DNA of 64,000 nucleotides from NCBI RefSeq assembly GCF_012221945.1, contig NZ_CP032549.1:1302001-1366000 (forward strand). The letters run 5' to 3'. Below, one piece after another: positions 34,845 through 43,283 of this stretch. The position numbers and the translations under genes were made by a program. Below the pieces are notes generated by a model. The model was not told where the DNA came from. It worked only from the letters and a program-made list of their open reading frames with translations, and made no database searches. The DNA comes from Glutamicibacter mishrai. GTDB lineage: Bacteria; Actinomycetota; Actinomycetes; Actinomycetales; Micrococcaceae. The stretch's first letter is position 1. Every line of letters begins with the position of its first letter.

Positions 34845-35046
34845 GGCGGGAGAGACCCGTCCTCACCAAGGGCGGGCGCCGTAGGAGCAATTTCCTCCCC
34901 GGGAAACTCTCAGGCACCCGTACCGCCACGAGAAGGCAACTCTGGAAAGCAGCGCAGAATGAACTGCGCTCACCGAAGGAGCAAGCTTCGCCCAGTAGTC
35001 GGGTTGAAGTGAAAACTCTCAGGTTCAAATACAGATTGGGGAGGGA
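34845..35046 (+). ncRNA. glycine riboswitch, tandem aptamers
   Basis: Two glycine aptamers in series. Aptamer 1: GGGAGAGACC, then GCCGTAGGAGCAA, CTCTCAGGCACCCGTACCG and AACTCTGGAAAGC. Aptamer 2: CACCGAAGGAGCAA, AACTCTCAGGTTCAAATACAGA and closing GGGGAGG. The linker contains the short helix GCGCAG-AATGAA-CTGCGC. The spacing of conserved blocks matches the cooperative tandem class. It controls the CycA-type glycine/D-alanine/D-serine permease that starts at 35221, 175 bp on. Confidence 0.9.
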
Positions 35047-35102
35047 CCACGAACAGTGACGCATGATGCTCACCAGATTCGACGGCTCTCTCCAGTGGCA
35101 TA

Positions 35103-35216
35103 GGCAGCAGTTGCTCTCAGCGCAGCGAGCTGACGTTGCCTTCCCGGAGCCGGGCGATTCTGGCGTTCTCAGCAAAGTAAGTTGCTAGGCGTCACGCCAC
35201 ACTCCTGGAAGGCAAC
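35103..35216 (+). promoter_or_regulatory. putative riboswitch expression platform masking the cycA Shine-Dalgarno
   Basis: GTTGCCTTCC (35135-35144) is a perfect 10-nt complement of GGAAGGCAAC (35207-35216), the segment just before the cycA ATG that contains its ribosome site. GGCAGC (35103-35108) can instead pair with the GTTGCC part of the first element, giving two exclusive stems. In addition TCTCTCC (35087-35093) complements GGAGAGA in aptamer 1 (34849-34855). Translational control is therefore favoured; no U-tract terminator is seen. Confidence 0.65.
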
Positions 35217-35220
35217 CAGC

Positions 35221-36723
35221 ATGAGTACCACCAGTTCTGATCCCACACTTGAACGCGGACTATCCAACCGGCACATCCAGCTCATCGCCATCGGCGGTGC
35301 TATTGGCACCGGCCTGTTCATGGGCTCCGGCAAGACCATTTCCGTCGCCGGCCCCTCGGTCATCTTCGTCTACATGATCATCGGCTTCATGCTCTTCTTC
35401 GTCATGCGGGCGATGGGTGAGCTGTTGCTCAGCAACCTGAACTACAAGACTTTTGCCGATTTCGCAGGTGACCTGCTCGGCCCCTGGGCCGCATTTTTCA
35501 CCGGCTGGACCTACTGGTTCTGCTGGGTGGTCACCGGCATTGCCGACGTTGTCGCCATTGCCCACTATGTAGCGTTCTGGTGGGGTGACCTGCCGCTATG
35601 GGTTCCAGCCTTGGCCTGCATCGCGCTGCTACTGGTGCTGAATCTGGCCACTGTGAAGGCCTTCGGCGAAACCGAATTCTGGTTCGCGCTGATCAAGATC
35701 ATCGCCATCGGCGCGCTCATCGTCGTCGGCCTGGTCATGATCATCACCGGCTTCCAGCACAACGGCGCCACCGCTTCCGTCGCGAACCTCTGGGCTAATG
35801 GCGGGATGTTCCCCACCGGTTTCATGGGCTTTGTCGCCGGATTCCAAATCGCCGTGTTCGCCTTCGTAGGCATCGAATTGGTCGGCACCACGGCCGCCGA
35901 AACCAAGGACCCCGAGAAGACCCTGCCCAAGGCCATCAACTCCATCCCGGTGCGCATCCTGTTCTTCTACGTCGGTGCATTGATCATCCTGATGACCGTC
36001 CAGCCATGGAAGCTGTTCTCCTCGGAGAACTCCCCCTTCGTGGGAATGTTCACCCTGGCTGGGCTCGCCGGAGCCGCCGGGATCATCAACTTCGTGGTGC
36101 TCACCAGTGCCACCTCCAGCGCTAATTCCGGGATCTACTCCACCTCGCGCATGCTGCGCGGCCTCGCCTTGGAAGGTGATGCACCCACTGGTTTCGCGAA
36201 GCTTTCGAGCCGCAAGGTGCCCAAGAACGCGTTGATGTTCTCCTGCATGTTCCTGCTGGCCGGCGTCGTCCTGCTTTACAGCGGGGACTCGGTGATGGGC
36301 GCCTTCACCCTGGTCACCACGGTCTCGGCGCTGTGCTTCATGTTCGTCTGGACCATCATCCTGCTCAGCTACCTGGTATACCGTGCACGCCGGCCTCACC
36401 TGCACGATGCCTCCAACTTCAAGGTTCCCGGCGGCCGGGTCATGCCCTACGTGGTGCTTGCCTTCTTCGGATTCATCCTGTGGGCTCTGACCACCCAGCC
36501 AGATACCCTGGTCGCCCTGCTGGTGACACCGATCTGGTTTATCGCGCTAGGCCTTGGCTACCTGGTGGTTCGCCGCAATCCGAAGCATGAGGCGCTACGC
36601 CTGGCCCATCTGGGCAAGGTCGCGCACGAACGCTACGAAGCAGCCGCGTACCGCGACAGCAAGGCCTTTGGCCACAAGGAGAGTTCAGTGGCTGACGAAG
36701 TCGTGGAGCACGAGGCACGTTAG
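35221..36723 (+). CDS. cycA: glycine/D-alanine/D-serine permease, AAT family (CycA-like)
   Basis: 500 residues with twelve transmembrane helices. The AAT signature LSNRHIQLIAIGGAIGTGLF opens TM1. The tail (HEALRLAHLGKVAHERYEAA) is cytoplasmic. Start ATG with GGAAGG upstream; an upstream in-frame start exists but breaks the sequestering stem logic. Importer of small neutral amino acids by proton symport. The upstream tandem glycine riboswitch supports glycine as the physiological substrate. It ends at a strong hairpin (36753-36789). Confidence 0.92.
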   Translation: MSTTSSDPTLERGLSNRHIQLIAIGGAIGTGLFMGSGKTISVAGPSVIFVYMIIGFMLFFVMRAMGELLLSNLNYKTFADFAGDLLGPWAAFFTGWTYWFCWVVTGIADVVAIAHYVAFWWGDLPLWVPALACIALLLVLNLATVKAFGETEFWFALIKIIAIGALIVVGLVMIITGFQHNGATASVANLWANGGMFPTGFMGFVAGFQIAVFAFVGIELVGTTAAETKDPEKTLPKAINSIPVRILFFYVGALIILMTVQPWKLFSSENSPFVGMFTLAGLAGAAGIINFVVLTSATSSANSGIYSTSRMLRGLALEGDAPTGFAKLSSRKVPKNALMFSCMFLLAGVVLLYSGDSVMGAFTLVTTVSALCFMFVWTIILLSYLVYRARRPHLHDASNFKVPGGRVMPYVVLAFFGFILWALTTQPDTLVALLVTPIWFIALGLGYLVVRRNPKHEALRLAHLGKVAHERYEAAAYRDSKAFGHKESSVADEVVEHEAR

Positions 36724-36752
36724 CAGTCCCAGCTGGTTCAGCACCGACGCCT

Positions 36753-36789
36753 GCTGCCCCGTGCCTTTGTTTCCAAGGCACGGGGCAGC
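36753..36789 (+). terminator. terminator of cycA
   Basis: A 15-bp perfect stem (36753-36767 with 36775-36789) and 7-nt loop TGTTTCC. It lies 30 bp after the stop and has no strong U-tract. Confidence 0.8.
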
Positions 36790-36902
36790 CTGCGTATTGG
36801 CTGTGCGCCCTGTACCTTTGAATCGATTACTGCGACGATGATAAGTGGCGGCCTCTGGCCAGCACCATGGGATAACCCTCCGCCTTACAAGGAGATGTTT
36901 CC

Positions 36903-37262
36903 ATGACAAATATTCGACAGCTTTCCCAAGCCCAATCAGCGGTCAGCCTGGTTCCGCAGCAGCGGTTATCCGCCCTTGAAGATTGGAAGCGCAGCAAGGA
37001 ATCCTTCACTGCGTCCTACCGATTTTCTTCGACCGCCACAGCATTGGAATTCATTACCCTCGTCGGGCTGCTTGCCGAAAAGGTCGGCATTTACCCGCAT
37101 GTTGATTGGCGTATTGACGCGGTCTACTTGCGCCTAGCGCAGGGCCTGAATACCGAGATAACGGCGCAAACCATCAACTTGGCCCGCCGCGTTTCAGTCG
37201 ACGCGCACCGGCTTAATGGCGCGGCAATGGTCGATTACCGGGACCGCGAGGCCACCGCGTAA
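36903..37262 (+). CDS. pterin-4a-carbinolamine dehydratase-like protein, degenerate active site
   Basis: 119 residues. The C-terminal 80 residues have the alpha-beta-beta-alpha-beta pattern of DCoH/PCD: FSSTATALEFITLVGLLAEK, the loop VGIYPHVDWRIDAVYLRL, and NTEITAQTINLARRV. The PCD catalytic motif normally has two adjacent His before Pro (H-H-P or H-N-P); here the positions read I-Y-P. So the fold is likely but dehydratase activity is doubtful. Stand-alone gene; it may be a regulator derived from PCD, which also has non-catalytic relatives. The call rests on motif recall. Confidence 0.55.
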   Translation: MTNIRQLSQAQSAVSLVPQQRLSALEDWKRSKESFTASYRFSSTATALEFITLVGLLAEKVGIYPHVDWRIDAVYLRLAQGLNTEITAQTINLARRVSVDAHRLNGAAMVDYRDREATA

Positions 37263-37277
37263 GAAGGCCTGCAGGTT

Positions 37278-38309
37278 CTACTTATTGCTCGCGCGCCGGT
37301 GGGCAATAATACCGATGACAATGCTCTGCACGGCGCCGACCCCGGCGCCCAGCGCGGTCATGGCCACGCGGTCGATAAGCAGGCTGGACGCCGGTTCCGG
37401 GCTGACCATGTGGACCATCAACAGCGCAGTCACGGTCATGAACACCATGCCAATGGCGTAGTTGCGCAGAATCACCAGCTCGATGCAGATCTGGCCAATG
37501 ATCGCGGTGACCAGGATGACCCAGATGGGTGGTTCAAAGAGGAGCACGCCAGCAGTCAGCACCACACCGACGCAGGTGCCGACACTGCGCTGCAGGCCGC
37601 GGGCAACCCGGGAATAGGCGTCAATTCCGGTAACGGCAGCGATGGCGCCAAGGCTGGCCCAGTACCAGTGCCCGCCGTTAAGTAGTTCGGCCGCGATGCC
37701 AGCGAGCAGCACACCCGATCCCATTTGCGCGGATTCGCGCAGGGCCCGCCCGGTTGGCGTCCAAGAGTATCCCGCACCCAAGGTATGCAGGAGATTGGCT
37801 CGGCGCACCGAAAGCCCCAGCATGAACAGCAGGCTGAAGATCATCGTTCCGCCACCCACCAGAAGCACGCCGATGAAGGAATGCGTGGTGGCCGGAATGG
37901 TAATGCAGGCGCCTCCGGCGAATACGGCAAAGATGGGGCCGGGCGGCATCCAGCGTGCCGCGTGCGAAACATAATTCGCACCGAAGCCGATCACCGCAAG
38001 GACCAGAGCGCAGATGATGAATGGCGCGTGGATCAGCGAGAAGAAGGTTCCCAATAGCATGGCGGTCAGCTGCACCAGTCCGACCGACAGCTGCTGCCAG
38101 AAGCGTTGAGCGTAGCCGTCATAGCGTCCGAAGACGGCGCAGAATGCACCGAAGGCCGCGTACATTGCCCAGGCCAGATGCCCGGTAACGGTCACCAGCA
38201 CCAGCGGAACGGTCAGCGCGAAGGCTGCCTTGGCCGCTGGGATCACCGAGGGCCGTGGTGGCGCGACGACAACGGAGCGCGTGAGTACTTCTTTGACATG
38301 TCGTTTCAT
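37278..38309 (-). CDS. FUSC-family aromatic/organic-acid exporter (first copy)
   Basis: 343 residues. The first transmembrane block begins PAAKAAFALTVPLVLVTVTG and the second block (LGAIAAVTGIDAYSRVARGL, QRSVGTCVGVVLTAGVLL) repeats it, the double-pore layout of FUSC proteins. It starts in an ATGA overlap with the stop of the upstream marR gene, so the pair is co-translated. FUSC/AaeB proteins export aromatic acids or confer resistance; a MarR partner that senses aromatics fits that. Confidence 0.82.
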   Translation of the reverse strand: MKRHVKEVLTRSVVVAPPRPSVIPAAKAAFALTVPLVLVTVTGHLAWAMYAAFGAFCAVFGRYDGYAQRFWQQLSVGLVQLTAMLLGTFFSLIHAPFIICALVLAVIGFGANYVSHAARWMPPGPIFAVFAGGACITIPATTHSFIGVLLVGGGTMIFSLLFMLGLSVRRANLLHTLGAGYSWTPTGRALRESAQMGSGVLLAGIAAELLNGGHWYWASLGAIAAVTGIDAYSRVARGLQRSVGTCVGVVLTAGVLLFEPPIWVILVTAIIGQICIELVILRNYAIGMVFMTVTALLMVHMVSPEPASSLLIDRVAMTALGAGVGAVQSIVIGIIAHRRASNK

Positions 38310-38758
38310 CAGCGCGCCTCGCCATCCTTGATGGCTACCAGTTGCAGCAGGGTGCGCAGGGTTTCTTGTTGTTTCGCGTCGAGGGCACCGAAGACTTCCG
38401 CCTCGCTGCGTTCTGCCGCAGCGGTAGCCCGGGCAGTGAATTTCTTGCCGACCGCGGTCAGTGTGATGATATTGCGGCGCCGGTCCGAGGGGTCCACGCT
38501 GCGTTCCAGGATCTTGCGGTCCGCGAGCTCGTCGAGGTATGCCACCAGGTGCCCGCGGTTCAGGTTCGAGTGCTTGGCCAGATCGTTTTGCGACATGGGC
38601 CCGAATTCGGCGAGCGCGCAGACAATCATGAAGTGATTGCGGGTCAGCGACTCTGATTCCATGAGTTCGGTGAGTTCTTGGGTGCCCACCCTGCCGGCTC
38701 GCGAGGTCAGATAGCTCAGGGAGTTCCATTGGAACTGCGGAATCAGGAAGTCGTTCAT
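38309..38758 (-). CDS. MarR-family regulator
   Basis: 149 residues. Winged helix with NHFMIVCALAEFGPMSQNDL, AKHSNLNRGHLVAYLDELAD and the wing DPSDRRRNIITLT. MarR proteins release DNA on binding phenolic acids. It is co-translated with the following FUSC exporter. Upstream a perfect palindrome TTGGC-GA-GCCAA (38794-38805) and the motif TTTC-N5-GAAA (38774-38786) are likely autoregulatory sites. Confidence 0.92.
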   Translation of the reverse strand: MNDFLIPQFQWNSLSYLTSRAGRVGTQELTELMESESLTRNHFMIVCALAEFGPMSQNDLAKHSNLNRGHLVAYLDELADRKILERSVDPSDRRRNIITLTAVGKKFTARATAAAERSEAEVFGALDAKQQETLRTLLQLVAIKDGEAR

Positions 38759-38773
38759 CCCTCCAAAATATCA

Positions 38774-38805
38774 TTTCATGGCGAAACTATTTCTTGGCGA
38801 GCCAA
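38774..38805 (-). promoter_or_regulatory. MarR operator candidates
   Basis: TTTC-ATGGC-GAAA (38774-38786) and TTGGC-GA-GCCAA (38794-38805) are perfect inverted repeats 16-47 bp upstream of the MarR start. The size suits MarR dimers. Confidence 0.5.
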
Positions 38806-38975
38806 TAATCCATCGAACATCACACTTGCGTGACAAGCAGCAGGCAACACCGAAGGTGGGGGCAACCATCCAGGTACTTAGCCGTACCAATCACTAAGAT
38901 TTCGACCATAGGCTGCGGGAATCAGACCCCCTGATTCACCTTGCGACAATGAATGCACGCGGCAATCATGGCGTC

Positions 38976-40505
38976 CTAATCTGCCAACCCGAGCTCCTTG
39001 AGCATGAACTTGGCGCCCTGCTCCCCAATCAAGACGGAAGGCGCATTGGTATTTCCGGTGGTAACTTTCGGCATGATCGACGCATCAATCACTCGCAGTC
39101 CTCGCAGACCATGAACCCGCAATTCGGGGTCAACCACGGCCTGCTCATCGATGCCCATCGCGCAGGTACCGACCTGGTGGTGGTAGGTCACCACGTTATT
39201 GCGAATGTACCGCTCCAGTTGTTCATCATCCTGTACTTCGGGCCCCGGATAGATTTCCTGCGCGCCCCAGGCATCCGCCAATGCTTCTTGTTGAACCATC
39301 TGTCGGCACTGCTTGATGGAGAACAAGAAGGCGTCCATATCCCGCTGGTCAGACAAGGCGTTGAGATCGATATTCACCGGATCATCCAGCTCTGGCCCGC
39401 TCAACGTCAGCTCGCCGCGGCTGTATGGGGTGACGATTCCAGAATGCAGCGTGAAGGCCGTGCCATCAATCGGTTCCATCCCCGGCGAATACATCGGGAC
39501 GGCAAAAAAGATCGGCTGGGTGTCAGGCCTATCCAGATCCTCGCAGGACTTGGCAAAGAGATGCGACTGGGACACCGAGACTCCCTGTCGCGGAGCCGGA
39601 ATTTCTCGCGTGGTAGTTTTTGAGATCACTGGAGCCAGCAGATGGTCATGCAGATTCTTTCCCACCGCAGGCAGCGAATGCACCGGAGCAACTCCCACCT
39701 GCTCCAGCTCTTCAACCGCTCCGATGCCAGAGCGCAGCAGGATCTGCGGGGAACCGAGGGCGCCGGCGCTGAGCACGACGTGATCCGCGGCCAGCTGGTG
39801 CATCTTCCCGTCCTTCCGGTATTTCACACCGGTGGCCGTTCCACCTTCAACAATCACGGAGTGCACTTCCGCGCCGGTGATGATGGTGGCTTGGTCTCGA
39901 ACCGGCTTCAGATAGGCTTTCCACGTATTGACCCGCTGGCCGTCAACGATATTCACCTGTTCCTTGGAGACACCGTCTAGCACGCCCGAGTTGTAGTCGG
40001 GGTTGTACGGGATTCCGGACTGTTCGGCGGCCTTGATGATGGACGCGTGAATCTCATCGAGCTCATAGTCATTGTCGACCGGAACCGGTCCGCCGACTCC
40101 ATGAACGCCGCTGGCTCCCCCGGAGAAATCTTCAATTTCTTTGTAGATGGGCAGCACGTTGCCCCAGGCCCACGCCGGTCCGCAAGTCTTGGCCCAATCG
40201 TCAAAGTCCTGTTGCGCGCAGCGAACCCAGATCGTTGCATTCAACGCATGGGAACCGCCCAGGACCTTGCCTCGCGGCAGATGCACCCGCTGGCCACCTG
40301 CGCCTTCCATGGGCGTGGTGTAGTAGTCCCAGTCATCAGCGCTATGCCACAGCTCTCCCATGCGCGAAAGATCGTGGATCGCAGGGTTGGTGTCTTCTCC
40401 CCCGGCTTCGAATACCGTCACCTCAGCACCGGCATCAATCAGACGCCGGGCAACAACCGCTCCCGCCGAACCCGCACCGACCACAATGACAGATACCTTG
40501 CCCAA
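38976..40505 (-). CDS. GMC-family FAD oxidoreductase (choline dehydrogenase-like)
   Basis: 509 residues. FAD motif VIVVGAGSAGAVVARRLIDA at the N-terminus; the GMC signature regions RGKVLGGSHALN and LSAGALGSPQILLRSGIGAV are present. The catalytic end reads YHHQVGTCAMGID, then KVTTGNTNAPSVLIGE. It oxidises an alcohol; substrate unknown. The catalytic second position is Asn rather than His (GNTNAP), as in some alcohol-oxidising members. Preceded by an EamA transporter gene in the same direction (139-bp gap with a GCGCAC/GTGCGC stem at 40531-40548). Confidence 0.9.
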   Translation of the reverse strand: MGKVSVIVVGAGSAGAVVARRLIDAGAEVTVFEAGGEDTNPAIHDLSRMGELWHSADDWDYYTTPMEGAGGQRVHLPRGKVLGGSHALNATIWVRCAQQDFDDWAKTCGPAWAWGNVLPIYKEIEDFSGGASGVHGVGGPVPVDNDYELDEIHASIIKAAEQSGIPYNPDYNSGVLDGVSKEQVNIVDGQRVNTWKAYLKPVRDQATIITGAEVHSVIVEGGTATGVKYRKDGKMHQLAADHVVLSAGALGSPQILLRSGIGAVEELEQVGVAPVHSLPAVGKNLHDHLLAPVISKTTTREIPAPRQGVSVSQSHLFAKSCEDLDRPDTQPIFFAVPMYSPGMEPIDGTAFTLHSGIVTPYSRGELTLSGPELDDPVNIDLNALSDQRDMDAFLFSIKQCRQMVQQEALADAWGAQEIYPGPEVQDDEQLERYIRNNVVTYHHQVGTCAMGIDEQAVVDPELRVHGLRGLRVIDASIMPKVTTGNTNAPSVLIGEQGAKFMLKELGLAD

Positions 40506-40643
40506 GGCAAACCCACTTCCTATCCCAACAGCGCACCCCGATGTGCGCCGTGAAGCCTAGGATTCAGTGTGCCGTGGATCACCTGCGATAAATTGCCATT
40601 GCGCGCAGGGCCATTGTCAGCCAGTGCACAAGGCAGCTGTTTC

Positions 40644-41621
40644 TCAGCGCTCCTTGCGCACGGCCCGCAGTTCGTCAACGCGCACCAGCACCACGCCGGC
40701 GACAATCAGCAGCCCGCCGAACAGCTGCACCAGACCCGGCAGTTCCGCCAGCAGCAGCCAGGCCCACAGCACGGCGAACAGCACCTCGGTCAGCGAAATG
40801 AAGCTCGCCACCTTGGAGCCCAATTCCCGGGCAGCCATCACGCCGGTCGTGTAGGAAAACACGGTCGCAATCAGGATCAACCCGATCAGGGCCGCCCACC
40901 AAGGGGTCTGGAACCCGGCAAATGAACCGCTGCCCGCAGCGAAGGTCATCGGCAGGATCCCCAAGGAGCCCACCAGCACCATGGTGATCGCACCAACGGC
41001 CATGCCTCCGGCAGAGAGCATGATCGGCGGCAGCGCGCCGTCGACCTTGGCGCTGATGAAGAAGTACACGGTCAACCCCACCGCCGCGCCCAGCCCCCAG
41101 AGCACGCCGATCGGATCGATACTCGATGCTCCGGTGAGGTCCAAGACCGCAACCAGACCCAGCAAGGACAACAGCGTGCCGATAATGGTGGCCGCCGAGG
41201 GGCGCTTCTGGTGCCTGGCCCACAGCACCAAGACGATCAGCACCGGCGCCAGGTATTCGAGCAACAAGGCCACACCCACATCCAGCCGCTGTACCGCCAA
41301 GAAATAGCACAGCTGGCAGGCGCCCACGCCAAAGAGCCCGAAGAGCAAGATCGAAAGCCAGTTGGTGCGCACCAGCACCCAGCGTCCACGCATCGCCAGG
41401 ATCGCTGGAATAGCCAGCACCACTGCGGCTCCTGCCATGCGAGCGGCGACCGCGGCGGTAGGACTCCATCCTGCTTCGAAGAGTCCCCGGGCAAAAGATC
41501 CGGAGATCCCGAAGGCCGCCGAGGACGCCAAGGCGATCCAGACTCCCTTCACTTGGCTGGTGCTGCGCGTGGCTGATTCGCGGCCGCTGATCGGCAGCTG
41601 CGAACCGGTGGTTTCGCTCAT
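40644..41621 (-). CDS. EamA/DMT-family transporter
   Basis: About 325 residues; the ATG at 41621 is used (MSETTGSQ); upstream sequence lacks a convincing site. Ten transmembrane helices in two EamA repeats, each opening with a glycine-rich helix (GVWIALASSAAFGISGSFAR; GVLWGLGAAVGLTVYFFIS). DMT transporters usually export amino acids or metabolites. Upstream of, and co-directional with, a GMC oxidoreductase gene; divergent from the CGNR gene. Confidence 0.85.
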   Translation of the reverse strand: MSETTGSQLPISGRESATRSTSQVKGVWIALASSAAFGISGSFARGLFEAGWSPTAAVAARMAGAAVVLAIPAILAMRGRWVLVRTNWLSILLFGLFGVGACQLCYFLAVQRLDVGVALLLEYLAPVLIVLVLWARHQKRPSAATIIGTLLSLLGLVAVLDLTGASSIDPIGVLWGLGAAVGLTVYFFISAKVDGALPPIMLSAGGMAVGAITMVLVGSLGILPMTFAAGSGSFAGFQTPWWAALIGLILIATVFSYTTGVMAARELGSKVASFISLTEVLFAVLWAWLLLAELPGLVQLFGGLLIVAGVVLVRVDELRAVRKER

Positions 41622-41741
41622 GGGGTGATGACGTCTTTCATGAAGAAATTTCTGCCCACACAGGGGCAACAATGCATATGGGCATGACGATACGGTTAGG
41701 CTTGAGAGGCAGTCAATCCACCCCTCGCTCAGGAACGAATT

Positions 41742-42290
41742 ATGACCTTTGCTCCAGATATCGAAGCTTCACTGAAGACCGTCGTGAATCTTTTGAATAC
41801 CGAGGTGCAGATCATTGACATGCTCTCCACCGTTGCGGATCTGGATGAGTTCCTCGACTCCGAAAACTTCGAAGGCTCCCGCGCGCACAACCAGTCCGAA
41901 CTGCGTTCCATCCGCCAGCTGCGTTCCCAGCTGAAGCGGATCTGGACCGGCGACGAAGAGGATGCTGTCTTCCGCGTCAATCAGATCCTGCGCAATGCCA
42001 ATGCCCAGCCGCAGCTGATCAAGAGCGAGAATCTCGGCTATCACCTGCACGCAACCACCACCAGCACGCCGTTGTACGACCGCTTGGCGGTGGATGCGGC
42101 CATGGCGCTGGCGGAGGTCATCCGCTCTGGCGGTATTGAGCGGCTACGTATTTGCGCCTCCAGCGACTGCCAGAATGCCCTGCTGGATCTCTCGCGCAAC
42201 CGCTCGAAGCTCTATTGCGATATCGGCAACTGCGCCAACCGCGAGCACGTTCGCGCCTATCGTGCCCGCAAGGCCGGCAAGTCGGCTTAG
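41742..42290 (+). CDS. CGNR zinc-finger/ABATE-type regulatory protein
   Basis: 182 residues. The C-terminal zinc finger reads LRICASSDCQNALLDLSRNR, then SKLYCDIGNCANREHVRAYR, matching the CGNR layout (C-x3-4-C ... YC-x4-C-x-NR) with the G-N-C order here as GNCANR. The N-terminal 120 residues are the helical ABATE-like ligand domain. CGNR proteins are putative transcription factors that sense small stress ligands. Divergent from the EamA exporter gene, which could be its target. Confidence 0.88.
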   Translation: MTFAPDIEASLKTVVNLLNTEVQIIDMLSTVADLDEFLDSENFEGSRAHNQSELRSIRQLRSQLKRIWTGDEEDAVFRVNQILRNANAQPQLIKSENLGYHLHATTTSTPLYDRLAVDAAMALAEVIRSGGIERLRICASSDCQNALLDLSRNRSKLYCDIGNCANREHVRAYRARKAGKSA

Positions 42291-42401
42291 CCGCAAGGCA
42301 TTTGCGATAACCCCGGCAGGTCCTCGCCTTTAACCCGATACGCGCCCTATGATGAACACACCATCGGTATACCCGAGTTGCAGCAGGTGAAAGGGCAAGT
42401 C

Positions 42402-42713
42402 ATGTCAGATCAAACACACGCGTCAGATGACTACGAGGCACGGCTGGAGGCCGCTCACAGCAACCCGCTGATGGCGGCCGGACGCTGGGTGGTCGCACTG
42501 GCCTCGGCAACTTTGGGTGATGGCGAGTTCGAAGCCAATGAGCCCCAGGTCGTGGTCCATTCCCGCGTGGATGATTCGGTGATGCTGCGCATCACCACCG
42601 CCAGCTTGGAAGAGGCCGAACGCCTGATTGTGCAGATCCGCGAGGACTTGGAGAACCTGAGCACCGAAGAGTTCCGTGCCGAATGGGAACCGGCAGCAGA
42701 CCGGGAACGCTAA
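42402..42713 (+). CDS. hypothetical protein, 103 aa
   Basis: Starts at the ATG preceded by GAAAGGG. Small acidic protein (YEARLEAAHSNPLMAAGRWV...LEEAERLIVQIREDLENL) with an Ala-rich helix and a beta segment (ANEPQVVVHSRVDDSVMLRI). No signal, no membrane segment, no family recognised. It follows the CGNR gene by 111 bp and converges on the rraA-like gene 13 bp away. Confidence 0.65.
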   Translation: MSDQTHASDDYEARLEAAHSNPLMAAGRWVVALASATLGDGEFEANEPQVVVHSRVDDSVMLRITTASLEEAERLIVQIREDLENLSTEEFRAEWEPAADRER

Positions 42714-42726
42714 GGCTCCCGCCCGG

Positions 42727-43203
42727 CTAGTGTTCGACGAGGATCCCGTCGATATCCGCGTAGACCATGGCGCCGGGGCGTACCTTCACGTCGCCGATGC
42801 TCAGCACTTCATCCACGGTGCCATGCGAGCGCTTGACGGTTTTGCGCGGATTGCTTCCCAGCGCCTTGATGCCCAGTTCGAGTTCCGCCAGGGCCGCGCG
42901 GTCGCGCACCGCGCCATAAATGACCACGCCGGCCCAGCCGTTGATTTCGGCGCTGGCGGCGATCATGTCACCCATCAGCGCATAGCGCAGCGACCCGCCG
43001 CCATCAACAACCAGGACCGCGCCGTTGCCCGGGAAACTCAGGATCTCCTTGATCAGCCCATTGTCTTCATGGCACTTCACGGTGCGCGCCGGTCCGTGGA
43101 AGGATAACCGTCCGCCGAAGTCCTGGAATTGCACCGAGATGGATTGCAGGGCTTCACCGTGCTGGTCGTACAGGTCTGCGGTGCTGATGGGGTCCTGCTG
43201 CAT
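42727..43203 (-). CDS. RraA-like aldolase-fold protein
   Basis: 158 residues from the ATG preceded by AAAGGAG (an upstream in-frame start is unlikely). The RraA/HMG aldolase fold is clear: VVDGGGSLRYALMGDMIAAS, then GWAGVVIYGAVRDRAALAEL. The family includes the RNase E inhibitor RraA and class II HMG/CHA aldolases; in actinobacteria the second role or an unknown one is more likely. The metal-binding Arg-Asp pair (AVRDR) is present. Single gene. Confidence 0.9.
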   Translation of the reverse strand: MQQDPISTADLYDQHGEALQSISVQFQDFGGRLSFHGPARTVKCHEDNGLIKEILSFPGNGAVLVVDGGGSLRYALMGDMIAASAEINGWAGVVIYGAVRDRAALAELELGIKALGSNPRKTVKRSHGTVDEVLSIGDVKVRPGAMVYADIDGILVEH

Positions 43204-43283
43204 GATGCTCCTTTGAATCTGCGATGCTCTTCCACCACACAGCATATCCGCGAGCGCCCGATCATTGGCGAACGATCCGTAAT

